64,000 nt of DNA, taken from contig NZ_KE007366.1 in NCBI RefSeq assembly GCF_000400735.1, forward strand, positions 434,001-498,000, in the 5' to 3' direction. A program made the translations under genes and the position numbers. Position 1 is the stretch's first letter, and every line of letters starts with the position of its first letter. Origin of the DNA: Acinetobacter tandoii DSM 14970 = CIP 107469. GTDB taxonomy: Bacteria > Pseudomonadota > Gammaproteobacteria > Pseudomonadales > Moraxellaceae. Of the stretch, positions 34,939-41,680 are shown one piece after another. Under the pieces are notes generated by a model that saw only the letters and a program-made list of their open reading frames with translations, had not been told where the DNA came from and ran no database searches.

Positions 34939-35988
34939 ATGTATTCCATTCCTACTTTTTCAAAACTACATCAAATTATTGTTCAAGAGATCCGTAACCA
35001 GACTGGACTCACCATTACACCAGACTCCGATGCTTCCATCCGTGCAGATGGTACAGCTGCTGTTGTTGAAGGCCTATATCATCACCAAGCTTATATTCAA
35101 CGTCAGCTTTTTGTACAAACTGCTGATGAGCCTTATCTCTACATTCATGCTGAAGAACTCAATGTTCCGCGTCTGGGTGGTACGCGTGCTGCCGGTACTG
35201 TTAAAGCAAAATCTAACGCTGAAATTACCATTGAAGCCGGGACAAAACTCACTGATGGAAAAGGCCATTTTTGGAGTGTCATTTCTACAACAGTGGTTCA
35301 GCCGAATATCACAACTGAAATCAGTGTAACTGCAGATCAAATCGGTGCTTCCTGGAACTTCACAGGTGCCTCATTGCTTTGGGTCAGTCCAATTGCCGGC
35401 CTAAATGGTACTGCTGAAGTGGTTTCTATTGCTGGTGGTTCAGATCAAGAAGAACTGGAGGCATGGCGTGCTCGTATGCTTGCAAGCAAACAACTTGGCC
35501 AGGCGCGTGACCGTGAATCTGACCTTGAACGGGCTATGAAAAGTGTTCCTGGCATCGGCAAAATTTATATTTATAAAAAGCGTCGGGGGCTGGGTTCCAT
35601 GGATGTTGCCATTACTGCTGTTGGCAATCCACCCACATTACCAAATCAAGCACTAAAAGATGCAGCCCAACTTGTATTAGATGAAGAAGCAGGATTCTGG
35701 GCAGATTGCCGTGTTTATTCACCTACAGAGCAGTTATTAAATATTAGTGCTGTAGTAAAGGGTGATGGTGTGAATTACACCGATGTTGAAACCACGATCC
35801 GAAGTTATATTGCTGAGCTTGCACCAGTGGAAGAATACCAGGCCAATGTCCTTGTTTCGCGCATTATGGCTTTGGCGAATGTTGAAGATGTCACACTGTC
35901 ACCAAATGCCAATATTCAGCCGATTGTGAACTGGATGCATACCTACTGGCTTCGCGCAGGCACTGTGACAGTGAGCGCAGCATTATGA
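34939..35988 (+). CDS. Baseplate wedge protein, Mu gp47/gpJ family (349 aa)
   Basis: Baseplate J-like protein. Features: MYSIPTFSKLHQIIVQEIRN, EELNVPRLGGTRAAGTVKAK, GADQEELEAWRARML-type GGSDQEELEAWRARML and SMDVAITAVGNPPTLPNQAL. Length as in Mu gp47 (about 360 aa). Overlaps the gp48-like gene by 4 bases. Confidence 0.93.
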   Translation: MYSIPTFSKLHQIIVQEIRNQTGLTITPDSDASIRADGTAAVVEGLYHHQAYIQRQLFVQTADEPYLYIHAEELNVPRLGGTRAAGTVKAKSNAEITIEAGTKLTDGKGHFWSVISTTVVQPNITTEISVTADQIGASWNFTGASLLWVSPIAGLNGTAEVVSIAGGSDQEELEAWRARMLASKQLGQARDRESDLERAMKSVPGIGKIYIYKKRRGLGSMDVAITAVGNPPTLPNQALKDAAQLVLDEEAGFWADCRVYSPTEQLLNISAVVKGDGVNYTDVETTIRSYIAELAPVEEYQANVLVSRIMALANVEDVTLSPNANIQPIVNWMHTYWLRAGTVTVSAAL

Positions 35989-37232
35989 ACTTAGAACAAA
36001 CAACTGACCTTTATGCATCAATATTACGTCAATTATTGCCTGTGGGCGGTTATGACCCATCTCCTAGTACTGAGGCACTATCTGTAGATGTTTATGCTCA
36101 TGCAAAGCTGTTTGCTCAAGCTGATTTAGATGCAAAACGCATACTCAGTGTTTTGGAAGCAATTCCACAAGAGCTGATCAACGAATATGAACTAGAGTAT
36201 GGCTTACCGCTGAAATGTACTGTGAATGCCAGCAGAACAGTTGAAGAACGTTTGCAGATTTTAAACTGGGTTCGTACAAGTCGAAATGTATTGAACCGGG
36301 CTTATTTAGAGCAGCTTTTGGCTATCTTTGGCGTTGTTCTAATAGATATTGTGAAGTTTAAGCCTTTGTTATGTACTGCGGCCTGCGACTCTCCAGTCAA
36401 TACAGAGCAACTACGCTATAAGGTCTTTTTAAGACTTCAATATCCTATGAATGCGGATATGAGCTGTATTGTTGAAAACTATTTGCCAGGTTACTTGCGT
36501 ATTGAGTGGATGATTGATATGCCTTGGGGCGACTGGATTCTTAATCCTGGTGTAACTGTAAATGCAAACGGTATTGCGCATTACACAGCATATAAAACCA
36601 ATCAGCGTGAATATTATGATAGTTATGCTAATTTTGATTTAACAGCAGCAATTGTTCGATCATTGCATGATAGTGATATGCAGCAATGGCAAGCGGTAAT
36701 TGATGCTTGTAATGAATTAACTAAGGTTGATACCTGGTTTTTTGATAATGTAAATGAGCGCGTAATATATATATTTGATTTAAACACTGTTTCAAAATAC
36801 CTATATAGATCACCAGACAACGGGCAATACTATAACGCGACCATTGATGCAGTAAATGCTGTTGTATGTTCAAGATGGTATAATCAATGCTATATCGAAA
36901 AAGAAACAATTAGGAATCAATACCTTGATCTTGACTGGTGTGGGTATGATATTTCAAGTGGGATGAAACTATGCTCTCAAATACAAGTCGAGAGTATACC
37001 CAATACTAATTATGATCCAAATTTAGTAGAAAATAGATACATTTCATACGAAGCTATTGCTCAAAAAATCATCTCAAACGCTTCATCATCAAATGAAGCC
37101 ATTTCTTTACTTGCTGAAACATATCTTGAAGCCGTTGCAAACAGTATTTTTTACGCAGATGAATCAAAACAGTTTGTAAAACCATCAGACCTTATTGGTC
37201 AATTTGAACCCAATAAAACGTTAAGAATTTAA
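35985..37232 (+). CDS. Mu gp48-like (DUF2313) baseplate protein with long C-terminal extension (415 aa)
   Basis: The N-terminal 180 residues match DUF2313/gp48 (QLLPVGGYDPSPSTEALSVDVYAHAK, AIPQELINEYELEYGLPLKC, RTVEERLQILNWVRT). Mu gp48 stops near 190 residues; here over 200 more follow (YANFDLTAAIVRSLHDSDM onward) with no known domain. The DNA coding this extension is visibly more AT-rich. It may be a fibre-attachment or receptor-related module acquired separately. Confidence 0.85.
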   Translation: MNLEQTTDLYASILRQLLPVGGYDPSPSTEALSVDVYAHAKLFAQADLDAKRILSVLEAIPQELINEYELEYGLPLKCTVNASRTVEERLQILNWVRTSRNVLNRAYLEQLLAIFGVVLIDIVKFKPLLCTAACDSPVNTEQLRYKVFLRLQYPMNADMSCIVENYLPGYLRIEWMIDMPWGDWILNPGVTVNANGIAHYTAYKTNQREYYDSYANFDLTAAIVRSLHDSDMQQWQAVIDACNELTKVDTWFFDNVNERVIYIFDLNTVSKYLYRSPDNGQYYNATIDAVNAVVCSRWYNQCYIEKETIRNQYLDLDWCGYDISSGMKLCSQIQVESIPNTNYDPNLVENRYISYEAIAQKIISNASSSNEAISLLAETYLEAVANSIFYADESKQFVKPSDLIGQFEPNKTLRI

Positions 37233-37241
37233 GGAACTATC

Positions 37242-38546
37242 ATGAAAAGAATTGATAGCATAAACGCACGTCCAGACGTAAACGGTACTGGCAAAAAAGG
37301 TTTTCATGACAACGCGGATTTAGCTGGCCAGGATGCGACTTATTTAAGTCCTGATTGGTTGAATGCGATTCAGGAAGAGCTAGCAAATTTGCTTGAGCGT
37401 AATGGCAAAGTCCTTGATCCAAATAATAATGCCCAACTTTATGACCTCCTTGCAACTGAAGAAGGTTTATTGGCACTCAGTGCTGCTGTTGAGGATCGCC
37501 TGCAGCAGCTGAAACAGCAACAGGAAACCTCAGATGATGCTCTGCAAACCCAGCTCTATGATGCAATTGAATCATTACAGCAACAGATTTCTAACTTATC
37601 CAATGGCCTCGCTTCTCTGTATCCGAAAGTCATTCTGGCTGGTGTCATTAAACCAGGTCAAACTTGGGAAATTAAAAAACCAGCCGGTAGCAATATTAGC
37701 TTTCTGGATACGCGCTATGCAGTCCAAATCACGCCAGAAGGTGGACATGAAGCCTGGAGCATCTCACGTCAAGATGCCAAAATTGACGTGAATGTCTGGA
37801 ACCGTTCCGGCACAAACCGAATCGGCTATTCAGGCAATATCAACTGGTCAGTTGTGCAAACGGAAGGTCTGACATCATCTGCAGGTAATGGTGATTATGT
37901 ATATACAGGAACGCCTGTAGTCTTCCCAATTCTAGCGGGTGAATCTAAATCCTTCTTATTGATTGGTGCAGGCGGTGGTGGTGGCTCATCCCGTTATGAA
38001 GATCTGGTGGCGAACTCTAACCCACCTGTATTAAAAGGCATCGATGGTGAAGCCACATATTTATCTATTGATGGCACTAACATTATCTTTACTGCTGGCG
38101 GTGGTAAAGCTGGTGCAGGCGGTGTAGACGGTGGTAATGGACAATATATTAACGGTGTTGCAGGTGATGGTGGTCAATGGTCCATTTCTGGTGAGTATAC
38201 GTCTGCCACCCGAACCAATGGTCAGGGTGGTAATGCAACAAGTGCTAATCATACTGGCGCTGCAACCGATTCTAACGGTCGTGGTGCTGGCGGTAATGGT
38301 GCGGATGGTTATCTTATTGCAACTCAAGGCTTTGGTGGTGGTGCTGGTGAAGGTTCTCGAATTTCAATCATTTATACCAACAATACCGCCAATACTCAGT
38401 ATGCACGTTTATATATTGGTCAAGCTGGTAAGGGTGAACAGTCGCTGCTAACTACGGATGAGGCTGGTAATATCGTTACACCGGCTAACTATATTGCAGG
38501 TACAAACGGTTCTAACGGCTTTGCCCGTGTATCCAGTGCAGTGTGA
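37242..38546 (+). CDS. Tail fibre protein with glycine-rich C-terminal domain (434 aa)
   Basis: Probable receptor-binding fibre. The start (KRIDSINARPDVNGTGKKGFHDNADL, then TYLSPDWLNAIQEELANLLE) is a fibre-attachment segment common in Mu-like and P2-like phages. A Gln-rich coiled coil follows (residues 85-125), then beta-rich sequence and a glycine-rich tip (GAGGGGGSSRYEDL, GQGGNATSANHTGAATDSNG). Such poly-glycine tips form receptor-binding sandwiches in other phage adhesins. Confidence 0.85.
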   Translation: MKRIDSINARPDVNGTGKKGFHDNADLAGQDATYLSPDWLNAIQEELANLLERNGKVLDPNNNAQLYDLLATEEGLLALSAAVEDRLQQLKQQQETSDDALQTQLYDAIESLQQQISNLSNGLASLYPKVILAGVIKPGQTWEIKKPAGSNISFLDTRYAVQITPEGGHEAWSISRQDAKIDVNVWNRSGTNRIGYSGNINWSVVQTEGLTSSAGNGDYVYTGTPVVFPILAGESKSFLLIGAGGGGGSSRYEDLVANSNPPVLKGIDGEATYLSIDGTNIIFTAGGGKAGAGGVDGGNGQYINGVAGDGGQWSISGEYTSATRTNGQGGNATSANHTGAATDSNGRGAGGNGADGYLIATQGFGGGAGEGSRISIIYTNNTANTQYARLYIGQAGKGEQSLLTTDEAGNIVTPANYIAGTNGSNGFARVSSAV

Positions 38547-38554
38547 GGAAGTTT

Positions 38555-38989
38555 ATGATTCAGCACCTAGAAGGTTATATTTTATTGGCTTCTATCTCCA
38601 AGCGTGTTATGCAATCAATCGATCAGATTCATAATGTGCTGAATAAACCGATTTTAGGCCAATCATTGAATATTGTAGGGACTTCTCATCCTTATAATGG
38701 CGTGCAGCTTTATGGTTGGAAATCACCTATTGCAGAACATAAGGATAGTACTGGCATGATCTTCTTTATGCCTTTATCCATAACAGCTGGAACAGACCAG
38801 GTAGTTTGCCAGGACAAGTCAGTTCAGCTTGAGATTGGCCATTTATATTTGTTAGATGATACAAAACCTCACCACACTATTGGCTGCGGTAATGTAGTGG
38901 CATTGTTCTTTGGTTCATTCCAGGCAAGGGAATTGAATGAGCAACTATATAAGGATGTATTAGATCGGTTCAGCAGTTTTGTGCATTAA
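38555..38989 (+). CDS. Hypothetical cupin-like protein at the end of the tail unit, 144 aa
   Basis: Last phage gene, 8 bp after the fibre gene stop. GTGAGGAAG precedes the ATG at 38555. The sequence VQLEIGHLYLLDDTKPHHTIGCGNVVALFFGSF resembles a small cupin barrel. Position suggests a fibre assembly factor or cargo. No known fibre chaperone family is recognised. Confidence 0.6.
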   Translation: MIQHLEGYILLASISKRVMQSIDQIHNVLNKPILGQSLNIVGTSHPYNGVQLYGWKSPIAEHKDSTGMIFFMPLSITAGTDQVVCQDKSVQLEIGHLYLLDDTKPHHTIGCGNVVALFFGSFQARELNEQLYKDVLDRFSSFVH

Positions 38990-39040
38990 CCGAAGGGTAT
39001 ATTTATTTAGAATAATGGATTGAGAATTAGATCTTTCTTT

Positions 39041-39113
39041 AGTGCAGAATAACTACAAAATATTAAGTGCAAAATAAAAACCAAATTAGTGCAAAAAAAG
39101 CCGAAAACTTACA
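39041..39113 (-). other. Prophage right end (attR) with three transposase-binding sites
   Basis: AGTGCA (TGCACT read inward) at 39088-39093, 39066-39071 and 39041-39046, i.e. 20, 42 and 67 bp from the end. The tight 22-25 bp spacing is that of Mu R1-R2-R3. Read inward the end is TGTAAGTTTTCGGC, and the distance from terminal TG to the first core is 20 bp, as on the left. Confidence 0.82.
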
Positions 39114-39118
39114 CAGAA
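39114..39118 (+). repeat. Target-site duplication CAGAA (right copy)
   Basis: Identical to 5576-5580. It directly follows the right prophage end. Confidence 0.93.
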
Positions 39119-39123
39119 AGCAT
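39114..39123 (-). pseudogene. Start codon fragment of the element 1 integrase
   Basis: On the minus strand, ATG-CTT begins at 39123, followed by TCT of codon 3, in which the duplication and prophage begin. The rest of the gene lies at 4446-5580. The integrase promoter and arm-type sites remain on this side of the prophage. Confidence 0.88.
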
Positions 39124-39129
39124 GCAGGT

Positions 39130-39156
39130 GTTATACCCGTATAACAAAGGTATAAC
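39130..39156. repeat. GTATAAC repeats upstream of the element 1 integrase (arm-type sites)
   Basis: GTTATAC at 39130-39136 (inverted), GTATAAC at 39139-39145 and GTATAAC at 39150-39156. Three copies in 27 bp directly before the integrase start are most likely arm-type integrase binding sites or an autoregulatory operator. Confidence 0.55.
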
Positions 39157-39223
39157 ATATTAGTTTGATAGACCGTGATTTTCAATGATTAGTCATGATG
39201 GTTAATGACAGAAAATGAGCAAG

Positions 39224-39261
39224 AAAAAAACCTTGAAATCGTTAAATTTCAAGGCTTTTTT
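39224..39261. terminator. Bidirectional terminator hairpin near the element junction
   Basis: CCTTGAAA (39231-39238) pairs with TTTCAAGG (39247-39254), with an A-run before and a T-run after. It sits between the integrase start of element 1 and the att-like site. A similar hairpin (AAGGCTT...AAGCCTT at about 49096-49128) sits at the same place by ssrA. Confidence 0.7.
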
Positions 39262-39313
39262 GAGGTTTCATGATCAATTCTGATAACTCGTGATTGACCA
39301 TGATTTTGTCATC

Positions 39314-39336
39314 TGGTGGGGTGGCGTCAATTGAAC
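39314..39336. other. ssrA-like attachment site between elements 1 and 2
   Basis: TGGTGG-GGTGGCG-TCAA-TTGAAC matches the ssrA 3' end at 49172-49195 (TGGTGG-A-GGTGGCG-GGAG-TTGAAC) in 20 of 24 positions. It marks the left end of element 2 and, by inference, the right end of element 1. The crossover is likely within the shared GGTGGCG block. Divergence outside the overlap region is normal for attP-derived flanks. Confidence 0.65.
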
Positions 39337-39386
39337 AAATTTGCTAAATAACTGTTTTATATAATTTAATATTTATACAAAAATCC

Positions 39387-39407
39387 CAGTGTACACCACA
39401 GTGTACA
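39387..39407. repeat. Left arm-type sites of element 2 integrase
   Basis: CAGTGTACA at 39387-39395 and again at 39399-39407 (12-bp period), about 50 bp inside the att-like site. The same motif occurs three times near the right end, upstream of the integrase. Confidence 0.6.
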
Positions 39408-39486
39408 AATTATCTGTTGCTAGGCTATTTTACTGAGTTTAGTTGTCATGCTGGGTGACGAACTCAGGAGTTAAAAACACTCCCCT

Positions 39487-39915
39487 CGCGCGCGCGCGTT
39501 TTCTTGATTATTGTCTGATGGTATAGCGGTTTGCTGTGTTTTTTCGCTCCCATCATTTAATTGAAGCGAAATAGAGTATTTAAAGCTGCTCACTTTACTG
39601 GTGGCTCAGGTGGGATTGGATTTAGAATCTTATCCATTGTGAGTAGCTTTAAACTACTCGCAAAATCTTTAAGCATTTCCACTATCGTTTCGGTGATTGC
39701 CGAAAGGCACTTGGTCGGTTTTGAAATGTGAGCAAGTTATAAAAATCACAAAATACTTTTGATTTCAGATACGTGCATCCAGTCGCGTGTGCTTGGTCGC
39801 GGTTGGAGATTTTGAACGATGGGGGGAGATTCTATCTTCAAGACATTCATGGCCGTGAACCGCTGCCATAATCACGCTGTAATTCTATTGGGATTTTAAG
39901 CGTTGCGCGCGCGCG
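39487..39915. other. Gene-free region with CG tracts and nested hairpins
   Basis: No plausible gene. Two alternating CG tracts, (CG)6 at 39487-39498 and an 11-base GC tract at 39905-39915, stand out in AT-rich DNA. Between them are inverted repeats: TTTCGCT/AGCGAAA (about 39543-39571), TTTAAAGCTGCTCAC with GTGAGTAGCTTTAAA (14 of 15 paired; about 39580-39653), and TTTCGG-TGATTG-CCGAAA (about 39688-39705). They could form a structured RNA, a replication or packaging site. Confidence 0.5.
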
Positions 39916-40028
39916 TACGTGAATACATTAAGGTGAAGCTATGGTCAAGATGACCACAACTGATTATTTTCAACGGTGAACGCAATTTTGCACCGTCCTA
40001 CTATAGAAAACTTTAGTTTCAAAAATAC

Positions 40029-40983
40029 AAAACCTAATAAAACCTAATATTCAAAGATGCCATGCTGTTATCAATTGTTATGGTCTGGACTTAGTAAAAC
40101 TTAGTATTGCAGACGGCGTAAATCCTAAGTAATCCTAAGGTCATAACCTGACAAAACCTGACATTTAGAACGCCGTAGCTGTAAGCAATAGTAAGTACCT
40201 TTAACATCATTTTAACTTTTGAAAATCGGCTTATAACTAGATAAATCCTTTATATATAAGTCTTTGCAGTGATTTTTTAGCTTTAACATTATTTTAACTT
40301 TTAACTCAAACAGGATTTTTTTTGCTGGTGCGGTTTGGAGTGGTCTCCGCTTTGGGTCAATCCATAAGTTATGAACTCCCCCCACTGGTTAGCCGTCACT
40401 GATAGATTGAACCTCGCAAAACCTAACCTTTGAGCCTGATAAAACCTGAAATTAGAACCCAGCAAAACCCAAGGATTAAACCTGATAAAACCTGAAATTA
40501 AGACGACAACATCACGGCGCTGTTTGGCTCAACTTGCACCCCTATAAAAAGGCCGTTTTGCTTTACGTAGCTATACAGAATCAAAGTTATTAAATCGCTG
40601 TATGCCTTGCTGTGATTGGCATAGGTGGCATTTCTTACAAGTACCTTGTAAAACAAAATTTAGCATGACGTAGCATGACAAAACCGCCTTTCTTGTTGGA
40701 CGTAGTTTGACGAACTGCATATCTACTTAAAACGGCGTATGCCTTGTATGGCTTGGTTTTGAGTGCATTTTTATAGGTGCTTTTATCAGTATCTTGTCAA
40801 ACAAATATACAAGGCTTGTCATGCAAGATTTAAGGCCATTTACTGATACGTACTGATACGGATTTTGCTAGACGTACCTAGACAGAATAGGGATGAAATC
40901 ACTCCATTTATGATTTTGAGAAACAAACCCTATGAAAGAGATATTTTATCTAATTAGACTGCACTGATCTAAGCCGATCTAAA
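40029..40983. repeat. Array of 15 paired direct repeats with 10-bp phase
   Basis: Pairs begin at 40029, 40066, 40089, 40121, 40145, 40181, 40411, 40434, 40456, 40481, 40661, 40695, 40841, 40868 and 40964. In each, a 6-10 base word is repeated exactly 10 bp later, e.g. AAAACCTAAT twice, AATCCTAAG twice, TACTGATACG twice, TAGCATGAC twice. Words differ between pairs. Eight share the form AACCTnnnAA/AACCTnnnAT. Pairs inside clusters are 22-37 bp apart. No ORF crosses the region. Binding sites for a protein gripping one face of the helix are likely. Confidence 0.8.
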
Positions 40984-41078
40984 GCTCGTTTCTGGTATAA
41001 AAGCAGCATTTGCGAAACAATCCTATGAAAGAAATACTTTTTGCAAAACTCACCCTATGAAAGAAGTGTTTTATCCAA
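40914..41078. repeat. Three direct repeats of about 32-40 bp around CCTATGAAAGA
   Basis: Units at about 40914-40953, 41009-41040 and 41039-41078 share TTTGnGAAACAAnCC followed by CTATGAAAGA and then AnTnTTTTATC. The last two are adjacent. They end directly at the terminator of the ssb transcript. Iteron-like; function unknown. Confidence 0.65.
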
Positions 41079-41079
41079 T

Positions 41080-41108
41080 AAAAAAGCTCCCCATTTTTAG
41101 GGAGCTTC
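41080..41108 (-). terminator. Terminator of the element 2 operon (after ssb)
   Basis: Read leftward: AAGCTCCC-TAAAAATG-GGGAGCTT followed by T residues. It ends the ssb transcript and also bounds the repeat-rich region. Confidence 0.85.
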
Positions 41109-41110
41109 GA

Positions 41111-41437
41111 TTAAAGCAATTGCAGCTCATCGGCTCGAATCTCTGTTATTTCCTTTTCCGATCCGCTTTTATCCTTGTACTTCCTAGTTCGCAAGCTGCC
41201 CTCAATATAAACCTTTCCGCCTTTCTTGAGGTACTTACTAGCAATCTCGGCTAAACGGTTGCTGGTGCTGATTCTGTGCCATTCTGTAGCCTCTTTGCGC
41301 TCTCCAGTGGTCTTGTCTTTCCAAAACTCAGTAGTTGCAACGCTGAATGTCGTAACACTGCCACCGTTGGGAAATTGTTTTGTTTCAGGGTCACGGCCTA
41401 ATACACCCATCACAGTTACTCTATTTAAATTTGCCAT
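41111..41437 (-). CDS. ssb: Single-stranded DNA-binding protein of element 2
   Basis: 108-aa SSB (ANLNRVTVMGVLGRDPETKQF, TEWHRISTSNRLAEIASKYLKKGGKVYIEGSL). It ends at EIRADELQLL just after the OB fold, without linker or acidic tip, so it probably does not recruit host SSB partners. It resembles the element 1 SSB in size and sequence, pointing to a common replication module. Confidence 0.93.
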   Translation of the reverse strand: MANLNRVTVMGVLGRDPETKQFPNGGSVTTFSVATTEFWKDKTTGERKEATEWHRISTSNRLAEIASKYLKKGGKVYIEGSLRTRKYKDKSGSEKEITEIRADELQLL

Positions 41438-41475
41438 TGTTCAATTCTCAATTTATATATTTTTCTTAAAAAGTC

Positions 41476-41680
41476 TGACTAAGTGACTAAATAGCCCTGT
41501 AACTATTGATATATAAGGCTCTCTGTTTAGCAGTCACCTAAAACCGCTATGACTAAATGACTAAACGAAAAAATTAAATGATTAATTCCACTTAGTCACT
41601 TAGTCACTTAGTCAAACCATGACTGCTAAATGAAAGCCCTTTAGCTGTAAGGCTTTCAGGCTCATTTAGTCACTTAGTCA
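41476..41680. other. 205-bp dyad with TGACTAA iterons, candidate replication origin of element 2
   Basis: TGACTAA(A/G) octamers at 41476, 41484, 41550 and 41558 face TTAGTCA octamers at 41591, 41599, 41607, 41665 and 41673. The layout is symmetric about 41578: the 74-bp offset between groups recurs on both sides. Arms 41484-41536 and 41620-41672 form an imperfect 53-bp inverted repeat ending in TTTAGCAGTCA/TGACTGCTAAA. The centre (41566-41588) is nearly all A/T. It lies between ssb and the primase gene, as expected for an origin. Confidence 0.65.

Larger units (their letters stand above)
5581..39113 (+). mobile_element. Mu-like transposable prophage, complete (33,533 bp)
   Basis: Both ends begin TGT when read inward, carry three TGCACT transposase sites with the first exactly 20 bp from the end, and are flanked by CAGAA. 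The gene order is that of Mu: leftward repressor; rightward ner, A, B, early genes, gemA, mor/C, lysis, gp27/28 terminase, gp29 portal, gp30, G, I/Z, T, gp36, gp37, sheath, tube, chaperone, tape measure, gp43, gp44, gp45-gp48, fibre. No essential Mu module is visibly broken. A mom-type modification gene and an invertible fibre segment are not seen. It could be inducible, but that cannot be judged from sequence alone. Confidence 0.95.
1..39313. mobile_element. Integrative element 1 (right part), interrupted by the Mu-like prophage
   Basis: This is the right portion of a satellite-like integrative element whose left end lies outside the window. Its own genes occupy 2-5580; the remaining 200 bp (39114-39313) lie beyond the Mu-like prophage. 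It encodes a Toprim/helicase protein, an SSB, small unknowns, an HTH/excisionase-like protein and a P4-type integrase. The integrase 5' end points at a degenerate copy of the ssrA 3' end at 39314. This matches element 2, whose integrase 5' end lies next to ssrA itself, so I infer that the two elements sit in tandem at the same target. The left boundary cannot be judged here. Confidence 0.7.

Noticed and set aside
38061..38327. Antisense open frame in the glycine-rich fibre tip
   Set aside because: A by-product of repetitive GGT/GGC codons; Thr/Ser-rich nonsense product with no ribosome-binding site.
5581..39113. Mom-type DNA modification gene or invertible fibre cassette as in Mu
   Set aside because: No gene or inverted repeat pair of that kind is visible near the right end.
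40029..41078. CRISPR array
   Set aside because: Repeat words are only 6-10 bases, differ between pairs and are separated by one helical turn; there are no 20-40 base constant repeats with spacers and no cas genes.
39340..41080. Retron or other RNA-templated system in the gene-free region
   Set aside because: No reverse transcriptase gene is present anywhere in the window, so hairpins alone do not justify the call.
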